Source: Polychytrium aggregatum (Eukaryota; Chytridiomycota; Chytridiomycetes; Polychytriales). Taken from it: 23,248 bases of DNA. The position numbers and the translations under genes are program-made. The notes beneath the pieces were generated by a model. It made no database searches. It was not told where the DNA came from and worked only from the letters and a program-made list of their open reading frames with translations. Below are positions 1-10,590 of this stretch, piece by piece; position 1 is the first letter of the stretch, and every line of letters starts with the position of its first letter. Location of the stretch: NCBI RefSeq assembly GCF_025602895.1, contig NW_026516552.1, positions 1 through 23,248 of the forward strand, given 5' to 3'.

Positions 1-218
1 TCCGTGAGATCGATTGTTTTCGGGCTGAGTTTGGGCCTCAGGGGGTGCTCTGGAGGGTCCAGGGACACTGTCATGGACGTCTACGGCCATTTCGGGGGCA
101 GGCGAGTCGTCGGGGGGGCATGGTTGATACCGGGTTGGTTTTGTTGGTAGGCAATGGGAGGGCAGTAATTCAAAAGGTGCGTCCGCGGAACACTCGATAA
201 CGAGATCGGGGCAAACCT
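1..218. other. Left edge, no gene seen
   Basis: G-rich sequence upstream of the tRNA array. I find no convincing coding exon, repeat or RNA gene. It would supply any upstream flank for Pol III, although tRNA promoters are internal. Confidence 0.5.
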
Positions 219-291
219 GGGGAATTAGCTCAGATGGTAGAGCGCTCGCTTAGCATGCGAGAGGCACGGGGATCGATACCCCGATTCTCCA
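219..291 (+). tRNA. tRNA-Ala(AGC): tRNA-Ala (anticodon AGC)
   Basis: A 73-nt cloverleaf can be drawn in full. The 7-bp acceptor stem pairs GGGGAAT with ATTCTCC with one G-T wobble, and the discriminator base is A. The anticodon stem CTCGC/GCGAG closes the loop TTAGCAT, giving anticodon AGC. The T arm is CGGGG/CCCCG around ATCGATA. The A-box-like TAGCTCAGATGG and the B-box-like GGATCGATACC serve as the internal Pol III promoter. There is no intron and no encoded CCA. It is the first of three tRNAs; only 8 bases separate it from tRNA-Lys. Confidence 0.97.
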
Positions 292-299
292 CTTTCACT

Positions 300-372
300 G
301 CCCGGCTAGCTCAATCGGTAGAGCGTGAGACTCTTAATCTCAAGGTTGTGGGTTCGACCCCCACGTTGGGCG
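300..372 (+). tRNA. tRNA-Lys(CTT): tRNA-Lys (anticodon CTT)
   Basis: A 73-nt tRNA. The acceptor stem pairs GCCCGGC with GTTGGGC through two G-T wobbles, with discriminator G. The anticodon stem TGAGA/TCTCA encloses CTCTTAA, so the anticodon is CTT and reads AAG lysine codons. The T loop carries the canonical GGTTCGACCCC. No intron is present. It sits 8 bases after tRNA-Ala and 4 bases before tRNA-Asn. Confidence 0.97.
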
Positions 373-376
373 ATTG

Positions 377-450
377 GCTCCTATGGCGCAATTGGCTAGC
401 GCGTTCGGCTGTTAACCGGAAGGTTGGTGGTTCGAGCCCACCTAGGAGCG
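377..450 (+). tRNA. tRNA-Asn(GTT): tRNA-Asn (anticodon GTT)
   Basis: A 74-nt tRNA with a perfect acceptor stem GCTCCTA/TAGGAGC and discriminator G. The anticodon stem TTCGG/CCGGA encloses CTGTTAA, giving anticodon GTT for asparagine. The B-box is GGTTCGAGCCC. No intron. It is the last member of the array and is followed within 3 bases by a run of five T. Confidence 0.97.
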
Positions 451-452
451 TA

Positions 453-457
453 TTTTT
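453..457 (+). terminator. Pol III terminator of the tRNA array
   Basis: A run of five T begins 3 bases after tRNA-Asn. It is the first run of four or more T after the start of tRNA-Ala; the 8- and 4-base spacers hold at most three T. This fits one terminator for all three tRNAs. Confidence 0.75.
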
Positions 458-1089
458 GCTGACCCGTCCAGTGGGAACATTAGCCCTCTTTCCCCTCTCT
501 CCTCATTTTTTCTTCATTCGTGGCTCAAATTTCGAATCTTTTATTTTATTTTTATTCTCCTGGGTCGTGTTGTTTGGTATGGTGCCGCTCCTGGGAAAAA
601 TATGCTCTCTGCTTCCTCGTTCGATATTCCGTGGCTGACTTCCCCGCCACTCCTTCGATAGCCAAGAATAAATTCGTCTCCCCCTCCCGGCTTCTGGGCT
701 ATCAAGGCCTTGGCGCCATACCTTGCTTACACATCGTCTCGTCATCGTATCCAGTCGCACCCATCCGGACCATAGCAGTATCCCACCGACTGTCCTTATA
801 CGAGAATCAACATAGAATACCACTTTTATCCGTACTTACTCTTCCTTTATCATTTGAAATGATATGTTTCTCTTTCCTCCGCTATCGACTGTTCGATGCA
901 CGTGCTACTGTACCCATCACTCTCTCCACGATTGGTTTGCTCGAGCTGTGCTCCCCTGCATGTACCATGTTGGCGGTGTGTCTCCAAAGTTTGCTCTGGA
1001 AACGAGGCTGACCTGCTCTTCAACATCGAAACGTGACCAAATGTGACAGCCTCCACTTGTTCGAGTAGCTTTGATCGAGTGTTCTGACT
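458..1089. other. Intergenic, pyrimidine-rich, no gene assigned
   Basis: This stretch lies between the tRNA array and the 3' end of the minus-strand beta-propeller gene. Overlapping open frames exist on both strands, but none has a recognisable domain, a consistent exon chain or protein-like composition. A CACGTG hexamer occurs at 899-904 with no gene start near it. Confidence 0.4.
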
Positions 1090-1095
1090 TTTATT
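1090..1095 (-). promoter_or_regulatory. Poly(A) signal AATAAA of the beta-propeller gene
   Basis: On the minus strand AATAAA begins 17 bases after the TAA stop codon that ends at 1112, in an AT-rich patch. This is the standard hexamer and a plausible distance for a short 3' UTR. Confidence 0.5.
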
Positions 1096-1111
1096 TATAT
1101 TGATCGAAACT

Positions 1112-3379
1112 TCATTCGCTTATCTCGCCTTCCTCCTCCTCCGAAATTTCTCCCTCCTCTTCGTCCTGGCGATTTGATCGTTCTCCATCAATCGTCGCAG
1201 GTCGCCCACCAGATCGCTCACCAGCATCTGGAATTGCTTGTGTTTGTTCTTCCATTATCTCCAATAGCCCATCATCGTCTGGAGCGCATTCATATTCGGT
1301 ATCATCGATATGGATATTTGTTTCGTTCTTACTCGACGTTTGATCGAGCTCCATATCTGTTGGATCCAGCTTCATCCCTTCTTCTGGGCCGTGAATTCCG
1401 TATCCATGAACACTTCCATTCACCAGCAATGCTAGAACCATTTGGTCACGGTCATTTGCCACAGTTTGTAATTGCAGAACCCAATCGCCGGTCGGAATTG
1501 TGTAATGAACCTAATGAAATAATTGATCACTTCTCAGCTGAGGGATCCAATCTTCATGAAGCTCCAAATCGGATTGTCTCTGATTATTGTCGCAGCAGTA
1601 TACCTGACACTGGTGATATAGCCTTATCTCTTCAAAGTTTCCACCAACTGCCAGATAGTCAAATTTTGATCCGGGAGCGGGAACGGCTTGGATGGCAGTG
1701 ATGCTCTCATCGACTTGATTGTACAAGTAAATCTGGGGATGTGATAATGGCACGGGAGCGTTAATATAGGACTCACCATTCATTAATCTCATGCCTCAAC
1801 TGCCCTCGTCGATATCCCGACTATTCATCATGGATTGCTGCGAATTGTCGAACCTCGTTTTTTTCAAGAATATAGATGGCACCGTCCTCGCCAGCCATCA
1901 TCACTTGCGGCCATTGTTGCGACGATTCGCTCGTGTCCGATGATGCGAACCGCCCCTTCGTCAACTGCGAAGATCGACATGGGGGAGGGCGAAGTTGGTC
2001 GATAATACTACAGCCCACCCTGTCCCCGGACATAAATCATCCGTTGTTGCTCATGACAATCTCTGAGAAGCTCTGAAATAGTTCCGTCAGCATACCGAAA
2101 CGATTGGACTCGGTAGTGCCTTGGAGAGTACGCGGTTTCCTTCGACATAAAAGTGGAGAAATGGTGAACCATCGCAGAGCAGTATAAAGCTCGTCGAGGT
2201 ATCGCCAGAGTCTGGCAGATCGATGGGCATAAGACATCGGATCGATGGAGAGAAGATGGGTTCCTATAGACGAAATGCCGAGTCAATACGGACAGCTGGT
2301 CTCTGCGATCGGAACCAGCTTTCAATTCATGATTTCAGAAGTGGCTGCCGTTGCCGACATACATCCTCATCCAGAACAGAAAATAATCCGCCTGCTTGGC
2401 ATCTCCAGAGGATTTGGAAGGCATCGAAGGCCACCATCGCTCCACGAGCATCGCCAGCTAAAAGATAGGGATGACCCGCTAATATAATATGTAACAGGAG
2501 CGCTGTTTTAGTTCGTAATACCATATCTGGCCACCATTTCTTGTCCTGGTTGAAGTTCTCTTGGATATTTTCCTCTGCGTAACAACCCAGTCTCCCGCTA
2601 CCACCGACTATTCAACATATAAACATACCCATATTAATGTTGGTGGTGATTGTGGTGATGGCAGAGCCCAGGCTTAGTTTGGAGGATATCTGGCTCTTGG
2701 AAATCAGCGTTATTGTTCCGTCTGCGTGGCCGGTGGCCATGGTCAAGGAGCTGTGGGGGAACACTTGGCAAAAGGATGCACAGGTGATGGTGCAGCCCTT
2801 TGTCTCAAATTGGGAATCCGTTTTCTGTTGATCGATCATCCCGAGTCTAGTTAGGCACGGCTGGATGGGGTTTGGCATCGAAAGCCAGGTATCGAAAGCC
2901 ATGCTCCGACATCGGCAGCGATCACATTTGGACTTGTATAGATCGAACAAGCACGAACGACTCACCCCAGTTGAAATGTTACAGCTAATCAGCCGCCCAT
3001 GCTCATTCCCAACCGTAAATGCTGCAAGCCCATGTTTTTTATGGAAGGTTGTCGGCCGGGGTTTGCTCTGTATCCCGCCTGGAATGAGGATCGTTGTGTG
3101 TTCATCAAACGATTGATGCCATTTTGGCACAATCCTAAGCATTGTCTTGATCAATTGTTGGTCAGCAGAGGCTTTCGGCCGAAATGGCTTGGGCCTCCAG
3201 GACTTTCGCCGATCGAATGTCTGCCATCGCGGCTGTTCTGATGATATTTGCGCAAGACCAGAGAAGATCTGTGGTTGGTCGAGTGGCATTTGGGACCCGA
3301 CAATTTCGGCTTCACGGGGATTGTATTGGACCTCGAGTTTGAGTTTCTTGATGGCCAGGCCATCGGGAGCTGGATCCAT
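1112..3379 (-). CDS. Beta-propeller (FG-GAP/WD-like) protein, possibly ITFG2-like
   Basis: Seven exons (3379-2966, 2824-2629, 2559-2363, 2263-2096, 1964-1854, 1732-1604, 1510-1112) join in frame to 537 residues. The start is the first in-frame ATG; the frame opens at a GTG further up. Blade-like repeats recur, each a hydrophobic strand, a G-D/H-G turn and another strand: HADGTITLIS, AGDARGAMVAF, CDGSPFLHFY, GEDGAIYILEKNE, VNGSVHGYGI. The blade across exons 5-6 has DG, YI, N and QVDE at the spacing I recall for human ITFG2, a subunit of KICSTOR, which controls TORC1 under amino-acid limitation. That link is my inference; kaptin or a BBS-type propeller are alternatives. The C-terminal tail is acidic with two GEISE repeats. 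The exon 3 acceptor (AAG) and the exon 5 donor (GTTCGA) are the weakest joins. The first 110 residues are polar with no recognised domain. Confidence 0.5.
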
Positions 3380-3786
3380 CCTCCGTGCGGGAGATGTCGG
3401 GCGAGAGGCGGCTTGGTCTCGCTGGAGCTCCAGCGAAGGGAAGGCCGGCCCAGGAACGCCGTTGCCCTTTCCCTCTCGCTTTCCAACGCGCACGTGACTT
3501 TAGGCATCACTCTGGCCCAGGGCTTGCTGGCACGTCCGCTCTCTGGGATGGCTAACATCATGGCGACTGGTCAAAGGCCATTCAGCACATGCTGGATAGA
3601 GCGCAGTCGATTGCCACAGAGATCGAGTTGCTGGAAGCGCCGTCGTTTGCTCAGGTGCAGGTCCGACCAGGCATCAGGCTCTAGTGGGCAAGCCATGCGA
3701 TTGTTTCCCGTCCTGGTTGGCAATCTCTTTGATTTCGTTGGTTTGGGAAGCACGGTCGTGAATACACTCGGTCGATCTCATGTGTC
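3380..3786. other. 5' flank of the beta-propeller gene; no gene assigned
   Basis: It holds the likely promoter of the minus-strand gene, including a GTCACGTG element. A minus-strand open frame at 3571-3753 contains a short leucine-rich-looking stretch (FQQLDLCGNRLRSIQHV) but has no ATG at its start and no matching neighbours. It could be an exon of an unrecognised gene or chance. Confidence 0.35.
3491..3498 (-). promoter_or_regulatory. GTCACGTG E-box-like element
   Basis: Read on the minus strand this is GTCACGTG, matching the yeast Cbf1 consensus RTCACRTG. It lies about 112 bases upstream of the chosen ATG of the beta-propeller gene. The match is seen; its function is inference. Confidence 0.3.
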
Positions 3787-3864
3787 GATGTGGGAGTGTG
3801 GTGCATCCAGTTGATGTGGGAGTGCGATGCATTCACTCGATGTGGGAGTGCGATGCATTCACTC
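3787..3864. repeat. Tandem repeat, 3 copies of 26 bp
   Basis: Three units start at 3787, 3813 and 3839, each beginning GATGTGGGAGTG. Units 2 and 3 are identical; unit 1 differs in the CGATGCATTCACTC half. The 26-base period is not a multiple of three, and the array runs into the end of the minus-strand open frame at 3833-4174, so that frame's last residues are repeat-derived. Confidence 0.9.
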
Positions 3865-4174
3865 GACCCTCTGGATAACTCCATGGTGTATCGATATCAA
3901 GATACTCGGCCTTCCCGAGCCGCTCGGCTTCCCAGCACTGTGAGCACACCTGGAGATCGGGTCGCTTGAATAGCCGTCGCCGGGCCAGGCTGGAGTGCAG
4001 CTGTTTGTCCAGCATGTCTCCATCGAGTACATGGCGAATGTATTGCAGGAAGGAAGCCACCCCGGGGATCTTGGGACTTGGTGTGGCGCTCATCCATTGC
4101 TGCAGACCAAGTATCTTGTGGGTGCTCTGGATCCACTTGGTCGCCTGGGTGGTCTTTGGCTTGCGGTGAACCAT
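3833..4174 (-). CDS. Hypothetical protein, 113 residues, doubtful
   Basis: An open frame begins at an ATG and has protein-like composition (starting MVHRKPKTTQATKWIQS), with regular spacing of hydrophobic and basic residues and one CxxC pair (CSQC). I do not recognise a family. The same frame is open for 14 codons upstream of the ATG, back to a stop, so the true start may be in another exon. The last dozen residues come from the 26-bp tandem repeat, so a splice donor before them is likely if this is a gene. A possible donor (GTGTGC) follows the residues KRPDLQ. No neighbour suggests a function. Confidence 0.25.
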   Translation of the reverse strand: MVHRKPKTTQATKWIQSTHKILGLQQWMSATPSPKIPGVASFLQYIRHVLDGDMLDKQLHSSLARRRLFKRPDLQVCSQCWEAERLGKAEYLDIDTPWSYPEGRVNASHSHIE

Positions 4175-4718
4175 CTGTGCGAGACAGTGTCCCTGATTCA
4201 GATCCAGAAACACATCACAGAATGGTCATGGCCAGCGCGATGTGTTGAGGCAACAACGTATTTGTTCAACGACCAAAATCCGGGGTGTCCCGTTTTTTAT
4301 TGTATTGGCTATAAGTTCATGCCAGAGTGCCTGACTCTATTGCATGCATGAGCAACAAAAGGCAACGATAATTGGTGGGCTGAGGCAACGAGTAGCCGAT
4401 TGATGCGCTGACAATATAATCTGCAGACAAGCAACATCAGCAGCATCAGGAAGGAAGCATACACAGACATATGTCCATTCTGCTGTGGCAAAATTGGGTC
4501 AACCGGATTCCTTGGTCTCTGATGAGGGGCACGGCGACGGTGTCAATGAAGGAAGATCGACCTCTGTGTGGATGACCGGACGGTCGGAATCGCTTTTGAT
4601 CTGTCGAACCGAGACGAGTCGTCGAGGAGAGAGCTGGAGCCAGGTCGTTCGAGAGGGATGGAGAGGGAGGGGTGAAGAGAGGAGAGGGATCGAGGGAATG
4701 CGACAGGACGCGGCTTTG
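4175..4718. other. Intergenic, no gene seen
   Basis: This is the region beyond the 3' end of the ammonium transporter. It is purine-rich on the plus strand near 4615-4700. Overlapping short open frames show no domain and no consistent splicing. I see no clear AATAAA just after the transporter stop codon. Confidence 0.4.
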
Positions 4719-7700
4719 CTATGATACATAAGTTCGCAGATCGAATTCGTTCAAGGAGTCCTTGACGGCTGAATGAGTGAAATCATAGGCAGCTTCTCCA
4801 CACAGGGAAATGTCCAGACCACTGATGATTCGTGAGGGACGGTAAATGAGACCCGGGTCAGTCGTGATAATATGATCGCGTTGCGCCCACAACGGTATCA
4901 AGGAGTAGTTGCGCACACAATGACTGCCGGGTCAAGTGACGATGCGAAACTGCGACTCAACCTAGCGTGAGCACATTGCTCTGGAGGAGTCATGGAGCAC
5001 CAGTGGTGGGTAGACCACATCGCTTCCTCCGTCCACCCGATAGTATCAACGCCTATATGGAGCTTTCACCACATGCACGTAGCACCAGTGACCCATGGTG
5101 CCCTCACGATGCTCCCATCTCGATTACTTACGCGGCCTCGACGACGGGGGAGACTCTCAAACTGAGAGCCGGAATCCTTTCCATCAACTTGGCGATGGCA
5201 AACGTCATGAAGAAGCTCCAGGTGGCACATGCGCTGATGCCCAAGAGTTGCTTCGGTACTTGCATCCAATTCCCGTCTATTGCTCCACCAAGGAGGAACG
5301 ACATTGGCGGGTGTATCGGAATGTTGCGTGGATCTTGGTTCACCAAGCGGACGGATGCGAAAATGCCTGTCAGAAGCGATCCAACTGCCCCTGAGATGCC
5401 GTGGACTGGAAACGTATCCATCGTGTCGTCGTATTGGAAGTAGCTCTTGATGAAGCATCCCATGTTGGCACATAGCGAGCCTATCAGGCCAAAGAGGACG
5501 GCAAAGTGTGGAAAGACATAGCCCGATGCAGGAGTGATGCATGCCAGTCCGGCCACTACTCCTGAGCAGAACCCAAGTGTGGTGTGCTTCTTATGGATTC
5601 GATAATCTTGATACGATGGGTGGTGCATGAGGGGAAAGGTGGAGAGTTAGTGGAGCATGACAATCGTCAAAGAGACCTTGAGCCTCCAGCCACCGGGTCG
5701 AGTGCAGTAGACGCTCTGCGGATTAACTGCTGGCTAAAGGTTGTGGCAGCCGAGCTATGAGACCGAAGCACCAGCGGCTGCTGTTTAAGGGCGATGGGAC
5801 TTACCGAACAGCACCCATGTCAATCCGCCGGTAGCAGCACCGAGTGAGGTGTTGAGCATGGCTATCAGGGCACGCGGAGCCACCGAAAAGCTACTTCCTC
5901 CGTTGAAAAATAGCCATCCGAACCACATCAGCACCGTGCCCGTAAACATGAGGGGCAGGCTCGTGGGGGTGAGGTTAGGGTTCTTTCGCGGCCCCACGGC
6001 GAGGCAAAGGGCAAGGCCGGAGAATCCAGAGACGATGTGAACGGGAGCCCCTCCGGCTAGACAAATCAACGGCGGAGAAAGAGAAAAGAAAAAGCCAACG
6101 AAAGAGGCTCGGGTAAGACACCGGACGGCATCGGGTGCGACAAAGATTATGGTCATAGCCGAGTAGGAGGCTCTCTAGTGCCAGTGTAGACATCAAGACC
6201 AATATCGATTGCGCTACGAACCAAAGTCCAAAAAGTCAAAGATTTCGATGAGCCATCCATTGGGAGCCCACACCCAATATGTGACCGGATCATAGACAAA
6301 TGTCGTCCATATCAGAATAAAGACGATCAGCGGCAGAATGCGGACGCGTTCGACGGCTGCACCATAGAGAATTGAGGCCGTTGCTAGATGGAATACCGAG
6401 ATTGAAGGATATATCAATGGTCCAATCGAGTCGGCGCGCAAGACATCAAGGTTGCAAAGAGGGAGGGGAGACGTTTTTCAGCAGCAAAGACATCACATAA
6501 CATGGGAGCTAGATCAAAGCGTGGCTGTAGAGGGGTTGGAATCATAACATGGACGAATAGCTCTGCCGCTCAGCACATCCAGGCTTGGCAGCATCCCCTC
6601 CTCGATGCCGTTTGAGCTAATGCAAACCTGCGGCAAACATGCCCTGGTAGAGGGCGTATCCGAGCGACGGTAGCGAGGGGGCGTGGATATGGCTCGAATC
6701 CGACAGAAGCAAGGTCTCGAATCCAGCGTCGACTGCAAGTCGAAAGCCACCGTGAGGACATGGGAAGCGGTGTCGTGCGAATGGGATCGAGGGAGGGCGT
6801 ATACAAGTGAGAGAGCACGGTTATACGGATGTGTGAGTGATTGGCATATGGCGGCTGCATCAACTGATCCGACAACAGGTACCGCCACAGATTCAGCGAG
6901 ATATAGATGGTCGAGTGCGATGAGTGGCGATTGTTTGGTGGGCCAGTCGATGGGTTGATACGGGACGTACCAAAATCACCAATGATGGGATTTGTGCTCC
7001 GTGGAGACAGCGCCAGGCTGGACGACGCAGCACAGAGGCGACAGTTGAGCAGCCCGGTGGATTGGGGGGGGGGACAAAGCCATGAAGTCAAATGCAAGAA
7101 AGTCATTGGCGGTCAGATGAGGGTGCTGATCGAGGGCCTCACAAGGAAGCAGAGCTGGCCGACACGGCGGCGAGAACGAGGGACATACCTGTATCCATAT
7201 GCCCACCACTGGAGGGTAATAGTGGCGAAGATGATGATGCTTTGCAGCAGAATGGAGATGACGTTCTTGTATTCCGCGGTTCCTGCATAGAACATTCCAC
7301 AGGCCGGCGACTGCAAGGGATTGGGGACGAGATGAAGCTTTATCAGTATGACATTGTCTATTGCCCAGTTTAACGACCCAGGGCCCTCACTCTCTCTGGG
7401 GAAGCTCCCTGAGGCGGGAGTGAGGAGGATGTTTGGGGGACTCCATTGGGCGAAACGATAGAGTCGACGGCGCCACGATTTCCGGTCGCCAGAGAAAGAG
7501 GTTTCCAACGAGTTATTTACCACCAGCAGGACGCCGCCAGTACAGATCTGGGCAATGGGGGAAGGAGGGAAAAGCGTCAATGGATAAAGCTGTCGACCAG
7601 CGGCTAGCGGATGGACGGTACGGGCTTGAACAGGCGAGCGATGCAGGCACTCGTTTGCGGATGGAGACAAGCCGTCGAGAAAGTTAACTCCAAGAGTTGA

Positions 7701-7956
7701 GAGGGTGGTTTCGGCGATGCCGCGGGCGCCAGAAGGAGTGTGGCTGGCGGATAAGCACCGACGGTAATCGACGGACATTGAGACAGAATCAAGGCCAAGC
7801 ATCGGGATTGAAAAGTAGAAAAGAAAATGAAAAAAAAAAGACAAGAAGCAGGTCGAGAACTACCATTAACCAGATCGTATCGTAGATGTTGACCTGGCGG
7901 CCGAAGCTGAAGTGGACGGGGGTTGATGTTGAGTTGTACATTTGTGGACCAGGCAT
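4719..7956 (-). CDS. AMT: Ammonium transporter, Amt/Mep family
   Basis: It moves ammonium or ammonia across the plasma membrane. Nine exons (7956-7864, 7547-7521, 7310-7189, 7017-6971, 6732-6628, 6383-6222, 6056-5805, 5606-5132, 4821-4719) join in frame to 461 residues, the usual family length. Visible landmarks are the first-helix region ending SPACGMFYAG, QGMFAA (126-131, Phe gate), DFAGGAPVHI with pore His192, MWFGWLFFNGGS (229-240, second Phe gate), DDTMDTFPVHG with pore His338, and the cytosolic tail GLDISLCGEAAYDF, which matches the conserved allosteric C-terminus. Both twin histidines and the conserved Asp184 are kept, so it should be active. The start is the first ATG after a long microsatellite-bearing open frame; the ATG five codons on is possible. 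It is divergent from APS kinase. I found no GATA motif in the shared promoter. Confidence 0.93.
7521..7547 (-). other. AMT: 27-nt microexon of the ammonium transporter
   Basis: The exon encodes nine residues (ICTGGVLLV, residues 32-40), with CAG before it and GTAAAT after it. Skipping it keeps the frame but deletes half of the first transmembrane helix. With it, the helix through the FYAG motif has exactly the length of the family consensus. Confidence 0.85.
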
Positions 7957-8272
7957 CGGACGATCGCAAAGAAGGGAGAGAGTGCCGGCAGCTAGGGAAG
8001 CGCCATGCACCGAGACAGGGCGTGGGCAAGAGGATCGGTGGGGCAGAGCCGACACAGGCAGGACAGGGTCGACGGCGAGCTGGCAGGAGGACAAGCGGGG
8101 CGAGGGGGGCTGATCGGGATGGGACGAGGGCAGGGAGCGGTGGGGAGGGCGGGAATGAGCGGCGGACGACGCAAACCTGAGGGCGACAAGAGAGAGAAGA
8201 TTCGGCGGCGAGAGGGCGAGGGCGAGGGCGAGGGTGAAGGCGAGGGCGGATGGGAGAGTGTTTGTGAGTGTT

Positions 8273-8275
<3 letters not shown>

Positions 8276-8326
<51 letters not shown>

Positions 8327-8340
8327 ACACACACACACAC
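8276..8340. repeat. Compound microsatellite (GA)24 (CA)9
   Basis: Uninterrupted GA dinucleotides run from 8276 to 8323 and pass directly into AC dinucleotides to 8340, followed by imperfect ACACAAAC sequence. It lies near the middle of the AMT/APS kinase promoter region, about 320 bases from the AMT start and 450 bases from the APS kinase start. Confidence 0.98.
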
Positions 8341-8630
8341 AAATGCAGACACACAAACACACACAGTCGCGACTCCTCCTGGTGCGACCGCGCCGTTCTC
8401 TGTGCGTGCCACTCCCGCTGTGCGCCCACCACGCACGCACACACAGCGCCACAGCAGTCCGGCTGTCCCCGGCTGTGTGCCCGCGCGTCCTGGGCTCTGC
8501 TTTGTCCAGGCACACAAACACTGACGCCGAATCGGCGGGGCGCGGGCAGGCACATAAACAGAAGCCACGCGCCTTTCCGGCTCCTCTGGCTCAAACCCGC
8601 TCGAACCAGCTCGAGCCGGCTCGAGTCTAG

Positions 8631-8658
8631 ATGGCTGCGCATGCACGTGCGCAGCCAT
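8631..8658. promoter_or_regulatory. Perfect hairpin containing CACGTG
   Basis: Two 11-bp arms (8631-8641 and 8648-8658, ATGGCTGCGCA and its exact reverse complement) flank a 6-base loop. CACGTG lies at 8644-8649, about 149 bases upstream of the APS kinase ATG. In budding yeast Cbf1 binds CACGTG at sulfur-assimilation genes including MET14; a similar role here is inference. The right arm is followed by another copy of its GCGCAGCCAT. Confidence 0.5.
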
Positions 8659-8792
8659 GCGCAGCCATGCGCAATCGCCCCCCCCTCTGTCGTGCTCGTC
8701 TTTGATTTGCGAGCCGCCCTTTCCTGACCAATCTGCCTCGTCCGTCGTCTCCCTCGCCCTCATCCCCATCACACCGCCCTCGGCTTGCCACC

Positions 8793-10064
<1,272 letters not shown>

Positions 10065-10590
10065 ATAGCGACCGAGGTCGCCCGTTACACTTTCCTCGAT
10101 TCACTATCCGCAACACCATTCCCTTTCTTTTGTCTGGACTGGCGCGCCAAAGCGAGCCACCCTGGATATCGATCCAGTTTCGAATCCAATGTTGATGGCT
10201 ATTGTTGTTCACTGCGGAAATACAGCTTCGTGTCGTAGGAAACGCCTCACTCACTCGCCCGCTGTCAGAGCCCCACTGTAACTGCGATCGCACTCGCAAC
10301 TCCAGGCGGCCATCGCCACAAGAGTTCGTCCAGCTGTTCGTCGGCACGAGCGAGCCAAAGAGCCAGTCCAGATGGCATGTGTCCGATTTGCCAAATAGAG
10401 TCAGAAATGACAAACGCCCAACACTGTGTCGGTTGTCCCTTGGCTGCTCCAAGGCTCTCTGACGAGGCTGCGGGCTTGTTTGGGAGGGCAGTGAATGATG
10501 CGTATTGATATCGCTGTATTTACGCTATGGCATGTGCGTTGCAGGACAGTATTCGCTCGTTCAAGAGCCACAGCACTCGAGCTGCACCGC
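10065..10590. other. Convergent 3' region, no gene seen
   Basis: This 526-base gap separates the stop codons of APS kinase (plus) and enoyl-CoA hydratase (minus). It should hold both 3' ends. I see no clear AATAAA for either gene and no coding exon. Confidence 0.5.

Larger units (their letters stand above)
7957..8792. promoter_or_regulatory. Divergent promoter region, AMT and APS kinase
   Basis: Some 836 bases separate the two start codons. The half next to AMT is G/A-rich on the plus strand, with GCGAGG-type hexamer repeats at about 8213-8250. The middle holds GA and CA microsatellites, and the APS kinase side is GC-rich with a CACGTG hairpin and an eight-C run (8678-8685). I see no TATA, CCAAT or GATA motif. 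Long open frames cross the minus strand here but are low-complexity. Confidence 0.7.
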
